A stretch of DNA of 64,000 nucleotides from Dicyema japonicum (Eukaryota; Dicyemida; Rhombozoa; Dicyemidae), in the NCBI GenBank assembly GCA_011109175.1, contig RDEW01000016.1, positions 1,113,653 through 1,177,652 of the forward strand. Direction: 5' to 3'. Position 1 is the first letter of the stretch. Every line of letters starts with the position of its first letter. The notes below the pieces were generated by a model. The model saw only the letters and a list, made by a program, of their open reading frames with translations, was not told the origin of the DNA and did no database searches. Made by a program: the position numbers and the translations under genes. Shown here piece after piece: positions 11,379 to 21,639 of this stretch.

Positions 11379-12134
11379 TCAGAATAGGGTTATGATCTGA
11401 GGGTAAGTCATATCTGACATCCCAGTAGATCGATTTTGCAAGGGGAGCTGAGCATATGGAGAGGTCGGAGACGTGTTAGGATCCCCAGGGCGTGTTCCAC
11501 ATCTCGTGTGTTGGCGGGGGTTATTCAATATCACTAGGTGTTCCAGTTCAGAGATCACTTGTTTCCCTCTGTGGTCCGAATTCTGGTTTCGGAACCATAG
11601 TGGATCTTTAGCGTTTAGATCGCCGCAAATAACTATGTTTTCGTATAGTTGAAGGAATTCTAGGTTTGGTCGGTAACTCTTCTGGCAGCAAGACGAAGGG
11701 GGAATGTAGATATTCAGAATTGTGTAAGGAGTTGACATAATATTGATGGTGATGGATAGCAATTCCATATGTTTATCAGAAGCCGCTGTCAATGTGTGGT
11801 CAGTGGTATCCGTGAATGGGATGGAGTTGTGAATGAGGGTGACCAGGCCACCACCGTGAGATCCATTTGATCGCTCAGAACGGAGCAAAGAGTAGTTTTT
11901 GAATTTTGGTGTTTGGGAGAAGGCAGACAAACGTGACTCCTGTAGAAGGGCAATGTCAATACGGTGTTTAACCAAGTACTCAGCCAATTCGGTATGTTTC
12001 GAGGTGATTCCATTGATGTTAAGTTGTAAGATTCTGATGGGTCTATTCTGCGGCCCTGGGTTTAGTTCAATGTCACCGGATGTCAGGAGGGATTCTTGGG
12101 AGCGAAAGCTTCGTGCCCGCTCAATGGTCGCCAT
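11379..12134 (-). CDS. Family B LINE: N-terminus with 2A motif and AP endonuclease
   Basis: The likely start ATG is at 12132-12134, giving MATIERARSFRSQESLLTS, then the 2A-like block GDIELNPGP (12051-12077) and at once the endonuclease: IRILQLNINGI, DIALLQESRL, HGGGLVTLI, ILNIYIPPSS, IVICGDLNAKDPLW. The catalytic Glu and Asp-Asn blocks are intact. The frame shifts near 11420, just before WDVRYDLPSDHNPI. A frame stays open upstream of the chosen Met, but the short leader before 2A matches the layout of the 39.7-kb copy, which also starts about 14 residues before its motif. Confidence 0.8.
   Translation of the reverse strand: MATIERARSFRSQESLLTSGDIELNPGPQNRPIRILQLNINGITSKHTELAEYLVKHRIDIALLQESRLSAFSQTPKFKNYSLLRSERSNGSHGGGLVTLIHNSIPFTDTTDHTLTAASDKHMELLSITINIMSTPYTILNIYIPPSSCCQKSYRPNLEFLQLYENIVICGDLNAKDPLWFRNQNSDHRGKQVISELEHLVILNNPRQHTRCGTRPGDPNTSPTSPYAQLPLQNRSTGMSDMTYPQIITLF
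12051..12077 (-). other. 2A-type ribosome-skipping motif GDIELNPGP
   Basis: The nine codons match the 2A consensus D-(V/I)-E-x-N-P-G-P exactly, preceded by LLTSG. In known 2A peptides the ribosome fails to form the Gly-Pro bond, releasing a short N-terminal product. It sits just before the endonuclease of LINE B. Confidence 0.8.
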
Positions 12135-12267
12135 CGAGATCTCCTTGAAGAGAGACGATAGGGAAAAGATGTGGTTCTTTTTCATGTGTGCTGTGTAGGG
12201 CACAGGCACAACCAAATGACACCTCTTGGTGAACCACAACGTCATAAAAGCCATGCTTATCCAATAA

Positions 12268-12326
12268 ATGCTTATCAATAACAGAATGGTTATAAAAGCC
12301 ATGCTTATCAATAACAGAATGGTTAT
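12268..12326. repeat. 33-bp tandem duplication at the 5' junction of LINE B
   Basis: A 26-bp block starting ATGCTTATCAATAACAGAA occurs at 12268-12293 and again at 12301-12326, a period of 33 bp. Each block ends with a copy of the target-site duplication ACAGAATGGTTAT. This looks like slippage or a failed first insertion event at the 5' end of LINE B. Confidence 0.7.
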
Positions 12327-14354
12327 TGTCACCTTCAGCCTGGCGAAACATGGTATCAAACATAATAACATTACAAACAATAATAATGAGAATACAAGAA
12401 ATGGATACGCAACGGGAAAACTGATCTCTCATCCAGACACAGTCAAAAATTACCAAAAACACATCTGCTCTCATCTGAAGGACCAAACAGTAGGAATTTC
12501 ATGAATCACACAAAGTATATAATAAACGAAGCAGCAAGCCAGTACCTCGGCACACGGGAGATGGTCAGTAAGGGTCGGACGACACATACAGAACTAGTAA
12601 AGGAATTAGCAAAGGAGTTAAAAGAAATCCATACAAAAAAACTAAACGAAAAAGACTATAACAAGAGAAAAGTCCTTCAGGGGCAGAGGGACCAAATCCG
12701 TAGAAAAATCAAGAGACTGAACAAGACACTCCACCAAGAAGAACTTCTTCGCAAAATCAATGAGGTATCCAAACTAAAGGATAACTCACAAATGTACATG
12801 GCCGTTCGTTTACTACGCAACACAAACCGGAAAGAACGAATAATCATCAAAGATAAAAATTGCAAGACATTAATGAATACTGAAGAGCAAGCGGAGTAAT
12901 TGCAACACATTTGAGAAACTTTTTAATGTGACTACAGCAATCCCCCCATTCAAAGGAAAGCCTAGACTTAAAAGAACCAATTTCAATTTTGGAAGTAAAA
13001 ACAGCATGTCAAAAACTAAAAAATAACAGAAGCCCTGGACCAGATACGATAAACCCAGAATTACTGAAATACGGGCCTGACCCCCATTTTGAAAAAATCG
13101 CTACACTACTAAATGAAATGTTTTCAACTAACTAAACCTTGCCCCTATGAACGGGATTACTAATACCTATACAAAAACCCAATAAACCCAAAGGACCGAT
13201 GAAAACTTACGACTAATTATATTATCAAATTCTCTACGGAAAGTCTTAGCTAACATTGTATTGGAACGAATAAAAGGACCCGCCTATGAATACCTACCCG
13301 AAAGTCTGGAGTCACAGATGGAGATGTGCAACACATCAAAGATATTGCAATGCCATCCACATTCTGGGAATAGATCTATCAAAAGCCTTTGATTCGGTTA
13401 ACCGGAAAAAATTGATGACAGTGCTGGAAGTGTTTATTGACGAATCGAGTCTAAGAATGATTCAAATCCTTCTATCTAAAACAGAACTCATTGTGAGAGT
13501 TGGAAAAACCTACTCAAAAAAATTTGAAACAAACACAGGCACTCCTCAAGGAGACTCCCTCTCCCCTACTATTCACAATATACTTGGAGGCCGCTATGAA
13601 GGAACTGAGACCATTATATCAAGGAAAAATAGAAGTGATTTATGCTGATGATGTCGACCTAATTTCTGAAGACAAAGAACTGGAGCATGTACTAGAAAAA
13701 GCACCAGATATACTTGGGAAATGGTTTCTCACCGTGAACAGGGAAAAAACAGAACGGACAGAGATAAGACGAATGAACAACTCACTCGAAGAAAAATGGA
13801 GACACATAAAGAAACTTGGCTCTCTACTAGGAGATAGCGAAGACATCATATGGAGAAAAACATTAGCAAATGCGGCATTACAAAGGATGAAAAATCTTAA
13901 GCTAAAACGGAAAGGATATAACATAAAACAAAGGATTATGTTATACGACACCTTCATCAAACCAATTCTACTATACAACTCTAGGACCTGGGTTACCTCT
14001 AAAGAGGAATTGGGAGGCTAGACTCATTTCACAGGAATCATCTAAGAAACATAACTGGAATGTCCTGGCCATCCAAGATCTCGCGGAATGGACTGTACAA
14101 TAAGTGTGACTGTATACCATTAAGCCACGAGATCATTAGCTCTCGTTGGAGACTTTTTGGACACGTCCTGAGGTTGGACTCGATACCCCCTCCGAATATC
14201 GCAATGGAAGATTACCTGGTGACGATCTGGACTCACTGAGGGACCTAGCAAAGAACAGAAGAGCTTGGAGCAACCTAACTAATTCTCTTATATTTTTTGC
14301 TGCACATGCGGGGCTATAAATATTATGGCTCTCGTGATAGTGCAAATAATAATA
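12314..14354 (+). pseudogene. Family A LINE: linker, reverse transcriptase and C-terminus
   Basis: Continues LINE A after the LINE B insertion: VTFSLAKHGI, a Lys-rich helical linker (12501-12899), LNNRSPGPDTINPELL-like block near 13020, ILGIDLSKAFDSVNRKKL, TPQGDSLSPT, catalytic IYADDVDLISEDKE (about 13637-13680), LYDTFIKPILLYNSRTW and LFGHVLRLD..NIAMEDY near 14160-14220. Frames change near 12900, 13560 and 14010. A short AAT-repeat tail ends the element. Confidence 0.8.
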
Positions 14355-14365
14355 ATCGAGGTTTT

Positions 14366-15247
14366 TAGTCTTGTCCATTTTCATGACAATCCTTCCAAAT
14401 GATCTAAAAACGAGGTGAGGTTATCTCCGAATCGAGGTCGAGCTGTATAACGATTTTGAATATCTATTGGACAGAATACAGTCTCATATGTTGGGGTTTG
14501 TTAGAGAATTTAGTTCGGGTGAAATCTATCAGCGTGGTTAAATGAGCAAAAGTTGAGCGTTCTGTTTTTAACCTGTGCTGAAATACATGTAGTTGATTTC
14601 TTGAATAGGCTCTATATACTGCTATTCTAACAGAGAATGTACTAACAAATCTTTCTTTTAATTTCATTAATGTTCCCTAAATTTATGTTTATTGTAGGGG
14701 ATCATACATAATTTATTCTGAAACTGATATCGATATATGAATGATAGACGAAGGACGTACTGTTGAAGCGTTCTGCTTGTTTATAAGTCATAATTATCAA
14801 ATTGAGTGAGGAAAAAACCCAACTCATTTACTACCAAAAGCCTGAAAGTGTGAGTTTGCCAGGCTCAAAAAAGAGACGAATTGAGACAAATACATGAATT
14901 CACTTTAGTTCATTGAATATTACTATTTCTTTAGTTTTTCAGTCTCAAATTAATGGAACGAAAATTTTTCGTATTGGACATGCTTCATCATGTGACCTAT
15001 GACATTATGACAAATGGCATTTATAGCTACCATTTTTAAGATTGTTAGATGCTATAAATTGCCCTATTGATGACTTATAATCCTGGTTTACACATTATTG
15101 AATTATTTATTCAAATTGGGATAAATCTTAGCTTGTTATCAAAAATGAATAAGTAAAATTAAAATCTTTGAAATAAGCGATTAGTAAAGTTAATGATGGA
15201 AACTAAGCCCTAAAACATGTTGTAACATTATTTTTACTTGTGATTCT
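14366..15247. other. Intergenic, one unassigned minus-strand frame
   Basis: A 67-codon minus-strand frame (14464-14667; MKLKERFVSTFSVRIAV..) has no recognised domain and is probably chance or an old repeat. The rest is AT-rich and should hold the 3' flank of the lectin receptor that ends at 15248. Confidence 0.3.
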
Positions 15248-17635
15248 TCAAAATGATTTTAAAAAATCTAGACTAGGGAATAAATGACGTTTTCTGTAAA
15301 TTTAGATAAAATGATTAACTTTTTGTAAATGTAAACTCCAACAGCAATTAGTCCAGCCGCTATAACAGCAAAGAATAATCCAACTCCCAGAGCTACGCTA
15401 TTCGACTTTTTAGCTACAAATTAAATAAAATTTAAACAGGCAGAGATGTTACCAGTAGAGGCTAAATTGTTAGGTAAAATAGAAACAGCGTGACAACGTT
15501 TGAGTGGTAGTTGATGGTTGAGTTGTTGTGGTCGTCGTAGCTGTGGAAGTCGAAGTGGTCGTTGAAGATATTTTTGAAGTTGTTGAAGTCATTGTTGGAA
15601 CGTCTAAAACACTCAATTAAAAAACATACAATCTCCGACGCAAATAGCGACCTTTTTATTTTTGCATGAATCAGTAATCCATGTTTTATTGGGAAGTATA
15701 GCAACGCATGAAACTAAAAAGTCGATGATTTTTGGTTCGCCGGGAGCCCAGTTTGGTGTGTTCTATAATAAATAAATAACGAGACAGATGGGGTATTATC
15801 CAACCAAGTTGACTTTGTGCCATTCCACAAAATTCTATAGTCTATGTGAAATGTAGAATTAATAAGATCTTCGAAATATTCAAAAACAATTACAATTGTC
15901 GATTTGGTTAAATGTATAAGAATCTGTCTCTTTTATGAGAGTCTGCCCATAATACGCGCAAAGTCTAGTAGAATCGTGATAGCTAAGAGGACGTCCAAAT
16001 AAGGAATATACAGAAGAACCAAGAGTAAAAGAATATGCTGTTTTAGGTTTTTCTAAACATTATTAAACCACAGACCATAAAAATTAGTTGAACAATTAAT
16101 AGTCGAAGGTTCACCTCTGTAGATTTCACGACAGGCAAAGGTTGAGGGTTTGCAAACATCGTTTTTCCATTTCCCAGAGTCGTATTGAGCATAAACACAT
16201 CCTTTATCACTGTTAGAATTAGGATATCCGGAAGCCCAGTTTGTGTATCTCTAAAATAACTATTATAGTAACATCTTTAAATCCATCCCCTCGAACCAAT
16301 ACTTTTTTAACATAAATTATTCCGTAATTCAAACCAATCGTGAATTCGGAATTTTCTTAAGTAAATATTTTTAATAACCCATCACTGCACAATTTTCTAA
16401 ACTGTTACGGGGAACAAAAAGAACGTCACCACGACGACTGCACAGAGTTTTCGCTTCTTTCTGAGTTTGTATAAAATCAAATATTCTAATAGAATACGTT
16501 TCATATTTAATTATCTGGGCAAAGTAATCTCAAATGATATTAAATGTTTACTGTGTTTTCTTTCATTGGTACAATTAGCAGGAACAGCATCCTTAACCAC
16601 AGTATCTAAGGAATCATACTCTAATGTACCTGTTTCACAGATAATATTATTTTCTGCTGTACAATCTTGTGTGCTGAATTCACCAGTTAGGTGACTCCTA
16701 ATAACACAAAGTTCTTTTTGTGGGTGACCAGGTAACCACGGAAGATATGACTGCTTGTAATTTTAACGTATAACCGCATGATATCCTTTAACAGTAATGT
16801 ACTCATTATTCATGTTTCTAATTCCTGTATAAACAAATCCGTGATTTTCAGCTACAAGTAAATATTAGTTTTAACTATTAATAGCACAGTTTTCTAGTCC
16901 ATCGTTAGGAATGAAAACATATCCATTGTGATCATTTTTGCAGATTCGAGAGATATGCTCGTAATCACGACTGACCTTATAAATGTAATACGAGTGTCCT
17001 CTGAATGTGAGAATATCATCGTATTTGACTGAAAAAATATCACATAGTACTATTTATAATTTTATCCGTCGTAATGTTGATTCCGATTGCTGAGATAGAA
17101 TCTATTATGATATTTTTGATAAATTACCATTCTCGCACATGTACAAGGATCGATACAAGCGGGTTATACCTTTCCATTTTCCATTGACAGCACTTATCAT
17201 GGCGCTAGTGTCCTCATATACAAGTCCTGGTTCAAAATTAGTGTATGTCTACATATCATTGTATATTACGAGTATTTTTTCGGTATGAAGTGAGTAAAAT
17301 TGATCATCACCAGTTTTTCTGCCAATACCGATTATACGATCATTTTTCAGTAAACCTTAAAATTTAAATTTAAAAATAAACTAAAAATAAAATTATTTTC
17401 TTTGCCATCCTGAATGTCCACAGCATAGTGATCATTAAAGCCGCATACATAATCCGCCCATAACGCATGTACATTCATCGGACCCAAAAAATATGAGTGA
17501 TTATTGTAGTTGAAAATTCGCGAGTATGGGGCACCTTAAGATATGACATATGGAATTACCAGAAGTCAAGAAAAAAAATAGGAATCCTAAAATCAATTAA
17601 AATTTTATCAAACCGACTAAAAAGTTGAAAAGCAT
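15248..17635 (-). CDS. Type I membrane receptor with four C-type lectin domains, intact copy (637 aa)
   Basis: ATG at 17633-17635, TGA at 15248-15250. Splicing 19 GT..AG introns (21-26 bp mostly, one 27, one 39) leaves exactly 638 codons. Order: signal peptide (MLFNFLVGFLFFFLTSGA), CTLD1 (YTNFEPG, GKWKG, LYMCEN), CTLD2 (YLPWLPGHPQKELC, IICET), CTLD3 (YTNWASGYPNSNSDKGC, GKWKNDVC, TFACRE), CTLD4 (NWAPGEP, WITDSC, AICVGD), a Thr/Ser-rich stalk (about 15475-15600), one membrane helix (VALGVGLFFAVIAAGLIAV) and a short basic tail. CTLDs bind sugars or proteins. CTLD3 keeps a WND-type calcium motif, but its other loop reads YPN rather than EPN/QPD, so sugar binding is uncertain. It is diverged from the other two copies and has no lesion that I can see. 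Confidence 0.88.
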
Positions 17636-17659
17636 TTTGCCAGTTTAATTGTATGCCAA

Positions 17660-17667
17660 TTTATATA
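17660..17667 (-). promoter_or_regulatory. TATA element of the lectin receptor
   Basis: TATATAAA on the minus strand ends 25 bp before the start codon. The surrounding 60-70 bp are conserved with the copy at 25.36 kb, which supports a functional core promoter and a very short 5' leader. Confidence 0.5.
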
Positions 17668-17819
17668 TTCAAAGAAAGCCAAAAATTTGATTTGCGGTCT
17701 TTTATTATTTTAATTTTATTCGATAATCGTGACAGACGTGATAGGATTTTACCTTGATTGATTTTTGAACAAATAGAAATTAAGAGTCAACAATTAAATG
17801 AATTTATAAGCCTGATTGC

Positions 17820-17960
17820 ATGGCTTTCCCTATCAAAACTCCTCGAATAGCCAGCGGCGCTCGCAAAGATCACCAGAACACGCGGAAATCTGATTCCCAA
17901 ATTGACTCAATTTCTAGCTTAGAGGGTCCAATGGTATCGGAAGTTTACACAGCAAAAAGA
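17820..17960 (+). CDS. Candidate first exon (47 codons) of a gene divergent from the lectin receptor
   Basis: ATG at 17820, with a TATA-like TTTATAAG about 10-20 bp upstream, opens 47 codons (MAFPIKTPRIASGARKDHQ..EVYTAKR). The frame ends in phase 0 at a GT donor (17961, GTAAACATC). The stretch is Ser/Lys-rich and GC-richer than its surroundings. No acceptor exon is visible because an antisense LINE fragment begins at about 18012, so the gene is either truncated by that insertion or continues elsewhere. It shares a 150-bp intergenic region with the lectin receptor promoter. Confidence 0.35.
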
Positions 17961-18011
17961 GTAAACATCACTATATTTTTGAATTAAAAATTGAATTAAC
18001 GTCATTAACGT

Positions 18012-18455
18012 TTCTAATTATCGTCGGACACTGTCCTTTCATCAATGACCTCGTTTTGACCTCCAAAAATATTGGATTCTTGTCACTCCTGGTATAATAT
18101 TTCACTAACAGTCAATAAGAAGGCTAGGGATGGAGATGACAGTGAGATGTTAATGGATGAAGGTTTGATGTTCTTGTATGGAAAGCCAGATTGTTGATTA
18201 TGCAGAGACTGTGAAAGTCCTCAATTCGCATCTTCCCCTTTTTTCATATTCTTGTCTTTCAACCACGATGGATGCTTTGCATTAAAGTTACACAGATAAT
18301 CACATCTTTAGTGAGGTGAGAAAATCTGGGAGCACGGGAGGAGCGAGAACTCAAAGACGGGAGATATTCATTGACCAATGTTATTGAAAGTCTGGAAAAT
18401 CGGACTTTAGTAGCCACAAGTTCGAGATTTCACTAGTTGTGGAGCAGACCATAGA
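18012..18455 (-). mobile_element. LINE endonuclease fragment
   Basis: Minus-strand blocks DFNAKHPSWLKDK, CIINNLAFHTRTS and SDKNPIFLEVKTRSLMKGQC match the end of the endonuclease at 51.7-51.96 kb (DHNPIFLEVKTRSR). Several stops and shifts; truncated at both ends. Confidence 0.65.
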
Positions 18456-18459
18456 CCAG

Positions 18460-19070
18460 TAATTCTCAAAGTTTTTTTTCGTCGCCCATTTTGAAATTTC
18501 ACCCCCCATGAGAAAATTTAACTTTTTTATAATTTTATTAGATTAATACTCATTTATGTATTAAGTTCGTTAACGAATAGTTTTATTGAAAATGCAATAA
18601 TCATTAACTAATGTGATCCTCTAAACTGATGCTTTAAGCCAACATTTCAGTATCTGTTTTGATTCGACTTAAATAAGTTGAATATCACAACTCTCTATGT
18701 ATTTCTTATTTGATAACCAGTCAACCTAGATAAGTCAATTTTTAACCTCAGTATGAAATAGTATGTACATATCCGCACAATGCAAAATTTCTTAATACAG
18801 GTTTCATTAAGTTTGCTGGACATAATATTGGAAACAAGATTATGCCGATAAAGACATTGTAGACAGATTATTCCAGGACATAATTCTTTAAAAATTATGT
18901 AAAACCTTTGAACTTTCCAACCATCAAAATGGCTCCATCCATCGCTATCGACAGTAGATTTTCTAATGGAATATCAACAAAATAATTCTTCATTAAAGAA
19001 AACATCTCATTTCCAGTTTATCTAACATCAGTTGTTTAACAAACAGTAATTTTTTCTAAAGAATATAATA
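18460..19070 (-). mobile_element. Decayed hAT transposase fragment
   Basis: The plus-strand edge CAGTAATTCTCAAAG at 18460 resembles the end of many hAT elements (CAGNNNTTCTCAAA). The minus strand encodes VDIPLENLLSIAMDGAILMV and GKFKGFT, matching the 'S-x-D-G-A-x-x-M-x-G' block of hAT transposases. Multiple stops follow (for example near 18750). The other end was not found. Confidence 0.5.
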
Positions 19071-19190
19071 ATCGTCTAACAATCTAATATGTTATATTTT
19101 ATTATTTATACCTGAAAATGCCAAAAAATTGTTGATTGTCACAGATTAGTTGCTTATCTATTTGAAGTAAAAAACTTCGTTTTTCTAATA

Positions 19191-19607
19191 CAGTCGACCC
19201 GGACAAACTGGACAGTCTTTAAATTGGCTTTCTAAGAAAAATCCTATTCTCTATTAATTGGCTAATTTTTAAATTTCCCACAATTTTTCAATTTAATTTT
19301 TAATACAATTTGAAAAATAAAAATTTTAACACATGTCTTCCAATGCTTCTCGTGTACGCTATACTCTACTTATTATAAATGAAAAATTTAAATTGTAAAT
19401 TATAAATAATAAATGATGCTATTTCGTGCCAATAGTTGACTGATAATTAAATTTTATTTTATAAAAACTTAAATACGTTTTTTCTTCATTGTAAGGAATT
19501 TTAAAAATTCTTTGTTCATTGTTCTTCAAAATTATTGATTGTATTTTTTTCAAACTGGCGACAAAATTCTAAGGAATCAAAAATGGCCAATTTGCGAGGG
19601 TCGGCTG
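19191..19607. mobile_element. Non-autonomous pogo-like element (417 bp) with TA target duplication
   Basis: Inverted ends CAGTCGACCCGGACAAACTG (19191) and, reversed, CAGCCGACCCTCGCAAATTG (to 19607) are flanked by TA on both sides (19189-19190, 19608-19609). The interior is AT-rich without a transposase. The ends resemble the CAGTCAAACCCC end of the pogo/Tigger relative that finishes at 35255. A related decayed copy lies at about 38839-39035. Confidence 0.65.
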
Positions 19608-20449
19608 TATATGAATTAATTTACATATTTATTCGCATTTCGTCGATTCTTAGACGGATGGAATCATTGCTGAGTAGAATTTTTTCGATGAGACTCACAA
19701 CATCCGATAATATCAATTTCAGTGATGGAACAATCACTGACTCTCCAATCGTATGGGGACAGCCTGTTTTTGACACCAATTCGAATATTTTACGGGGTTT
19801 ACAGTCCTTCTAAAAAATAACTAAAATGCTAGCTATTAGTTTGCAATGTATGCTTTTTGCATTTTTGTTTGATTGTATAAAGTAAAAATAGTTTTCGCTT
19901 AGTTTTTCAAAATATTTGATGTTTGTCAAGTTTAGACGAATGCTTTTCGCAAATACTGCAATATTCTTGATGGCTTCATTTGACAAAGTAATAATGCCAT
20001 GTTATGATTTGTTTCATTAATGGGAATTTGGAATGAACCAAAATGATAAGAATCTGGTTCGGTGATTACGGACTGAACTCATTATTATTATCGGCAGCGC
20101 TGAGAACACATAAAAACAAAAAGTCAATTAAGGTTCCCTTTTTACCGCCGGACACCCTTGTACCAGTCTCATACAAGGTCCCTTTTTTCGCAAGTCCTCT
20201 TGAATTCATCGATATCGTTTGCGTATCTAATTTTCTGCCGAAGCCTTTTAAGTCCTTCTTTAGCACAGAGTTGTCTGGAACTTTCTAAGAATAATCTTTT
20301 TTGTTTCAAGAAATATTCGCCATCAAACGATTTCTGGTACGTCCAGTCTCAAAATTTTACCGAACTCGATCTCTAGATTTCCTAGATATTGGTTCTTGTT
20401 ACATAATTTATATAATTTTGTGTTATTGATCTTATAGTATATCGTATAT
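19608..20449. other. Intergenic with a possible short retroposon
   Basis: AT-rich. A minus-strand segment at 20080-20290 (GRKLDTQTISMNSRGLAKKG) is followed on that strand by an ATA repeat (about 20083-20092), the kind of tail seen on retroposed 3' ends. A small internal direct repeat AAGGTTCCCTTTTT / AAGGTCCCTTTTTT occurs at about 20129-20190. No family recognised. Confidence 0.3.
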
Positions 20450-21600
20450 TGAGTACCTTCCGGAGCATGATGCGGTGAAAGCTGTCAATTAACTCCATAA
20501 CCTTTTTGATAAGTCCCATGTCCCACAATATAAATTAGAATGGGCAAGACAAATCATTTTATATCTTTACTTTTCCACTGAGTTTTCTACCCGAGCGACA
20601 CATTTTTCTAGCTTTCTGAAAGCATTCTGAAGCAAGAATTTTTTAACCGGGTACATCTTTTACATCCCCCAAGAGCGATCTAACCTGAAACCTTGCCAGT
20701 CAGCTTTCAAGTAATTTTTGAACTTTGTAGAACAGCACGGTGAACAAATAGGCCTTCTGAGTTTCAACACAATAAGGTTATGGTCGATTGAGAAACCATA
20801 ACAAACATTCTAAGAAATACATCCAGCCATAGAAGGAGAGCAGAGGGACAGGTCCGGGGATGTTCGACTGCCCCTTCTTCGGGACGGGGTCCTTGTGTGA
20901 GCGTCCCGGTCAGTCAAATCATTAAGTAAGGAAAGGATGTACTCACCGCGACTGTCGGCTGATTGTGTCCGAAGCCAGAGTGGATGTTTGGCATTTAGGT
21001 CTCCACATAGTAGCTGATCCTTTAGTCCACACAGTCTCAATAGGTTGGGGATAGGAAGTAGTAATGACCCCTGAGGTGGGATATAGACATTACACAGTGT
21101 AAACATCTCGTCGAAGAAAAGGGAACTTCAATAGAAATTTGTTCCAGAATAAGAATTCCTTCGCAGAAAGAAGATACAGAAGGGGTGACATCCGTAAATT
21201 TAAGTCCATCCTTAACGATTTTCAATAATCCTCCTCCGAGACTTCTTGTTCGGTCCCTGCGAAGTACACAATATCCAGGAAAACAAGGTGTTGGGGACTT
21301 TATAGAGAGCTTCGATTCTTGAATGAGGGCAATGTCCACTCTCAAATGGGATAAAAAGGATCGTAATTCCAACACTTTATTGCGGATTCCATTTACATTT
21401 AATTGTAGAATAGTCAGCGTGCAGTTGGGTCCCGGTTCTACATCACCAGACAGAAGTAGTAAAGAAAAAACGGGGGAGTTGGTAAGCCACCCTTCTAAAG
21501 ATCACAGAAAGGTAGGGAAAGTCGAACGGTTCTTTCCATGCAAAACTTGCAGTGAGTGCCACCACAACAACATGTGAACCGCATGACGCCACGCTAAATC
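20450..21600 (-). mobile_element. LINE 5' half (degenerate 2A, endonuclease, linker), inverted relative to its neighbour
   Basis: On the minus strand: SGDVEPGPN, LTILQLNVNGIRNKVLELRS, VDIALIQESKLS, LGGGLLKIVKDG, CNVYIPPQGS, LLCGDLNAKHPLW, then DHNLIVLKL and a linker to about 20450. These are the endonuclease blocks of the 2A-bearing LINEs. A frameshift lies near 21100. The matching RT half follows on the opposite strand at 21640. Confidence 0.75.
21427..21447 (-). other. Degenerate 2A motif GDVEPGP
   Basis: Sits at the position of the 2A motif just before the endonuclease but reads D-V-E-P-G-P, lacking the two residues (x-N) of the D-V-E-x-N-P-G-P consensus. Skipping would not be expected from this version. 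Confidence 0.6.
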
Positions 21601-21639
21601 AAATCTGTTATCGGTATACAAAATGTTAGTTATTGAATT

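Larger units (their letters stand above)
9008..12313 (-). mobile_element. LINE family B, nearly intact 3.3-kb element inside LINE A
   Basis: A minus-strand APE-type LINE of CR1/L2-like organisation (2A motif, endonuclease, RT). It lies between two copies of ACAGAATGGTTATT (8994-9007 and 12314-12327), the 14-bp target-site duplication inside family A. The 3' end has a hairpin (CCGGCTT 9030-9036 pairing AAGCCGG 9051-9057), GGGTTAATAATT and an AATTT-repeat tail. Only two frameshifts (about 10755 and 11420) interrupt the reading frame, so it is young compared with most copies here. The exact 5' end is blurred by a tandem duplication at 12268-12326. Confidence 0.85.
6448..14354 (+). mobile_element. 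LINE family A, full-length copy split by two nested insertions
   Basis: A plus-strand LINE that reads AP endonuclease then RT once the insertions at 6611-8305 (hAT) and 9008-12313 (LINE B) are removed, leaving about 2.9 kb. It begins with GAGGTGGTGAC, also found at the start of another family A copy near 32.18 kb, and ends in a short AAT-repeat tail at about 14344-14354. An 11-bp direct repeat, ATCGAGGTTTT, flanks it (6437-6447 and 14355-14365) and is the likely target-site duplication. The RT part has a frameshift around 13560-13630 and stops elsewhere, so it is inactive. Confidence 0.75.
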
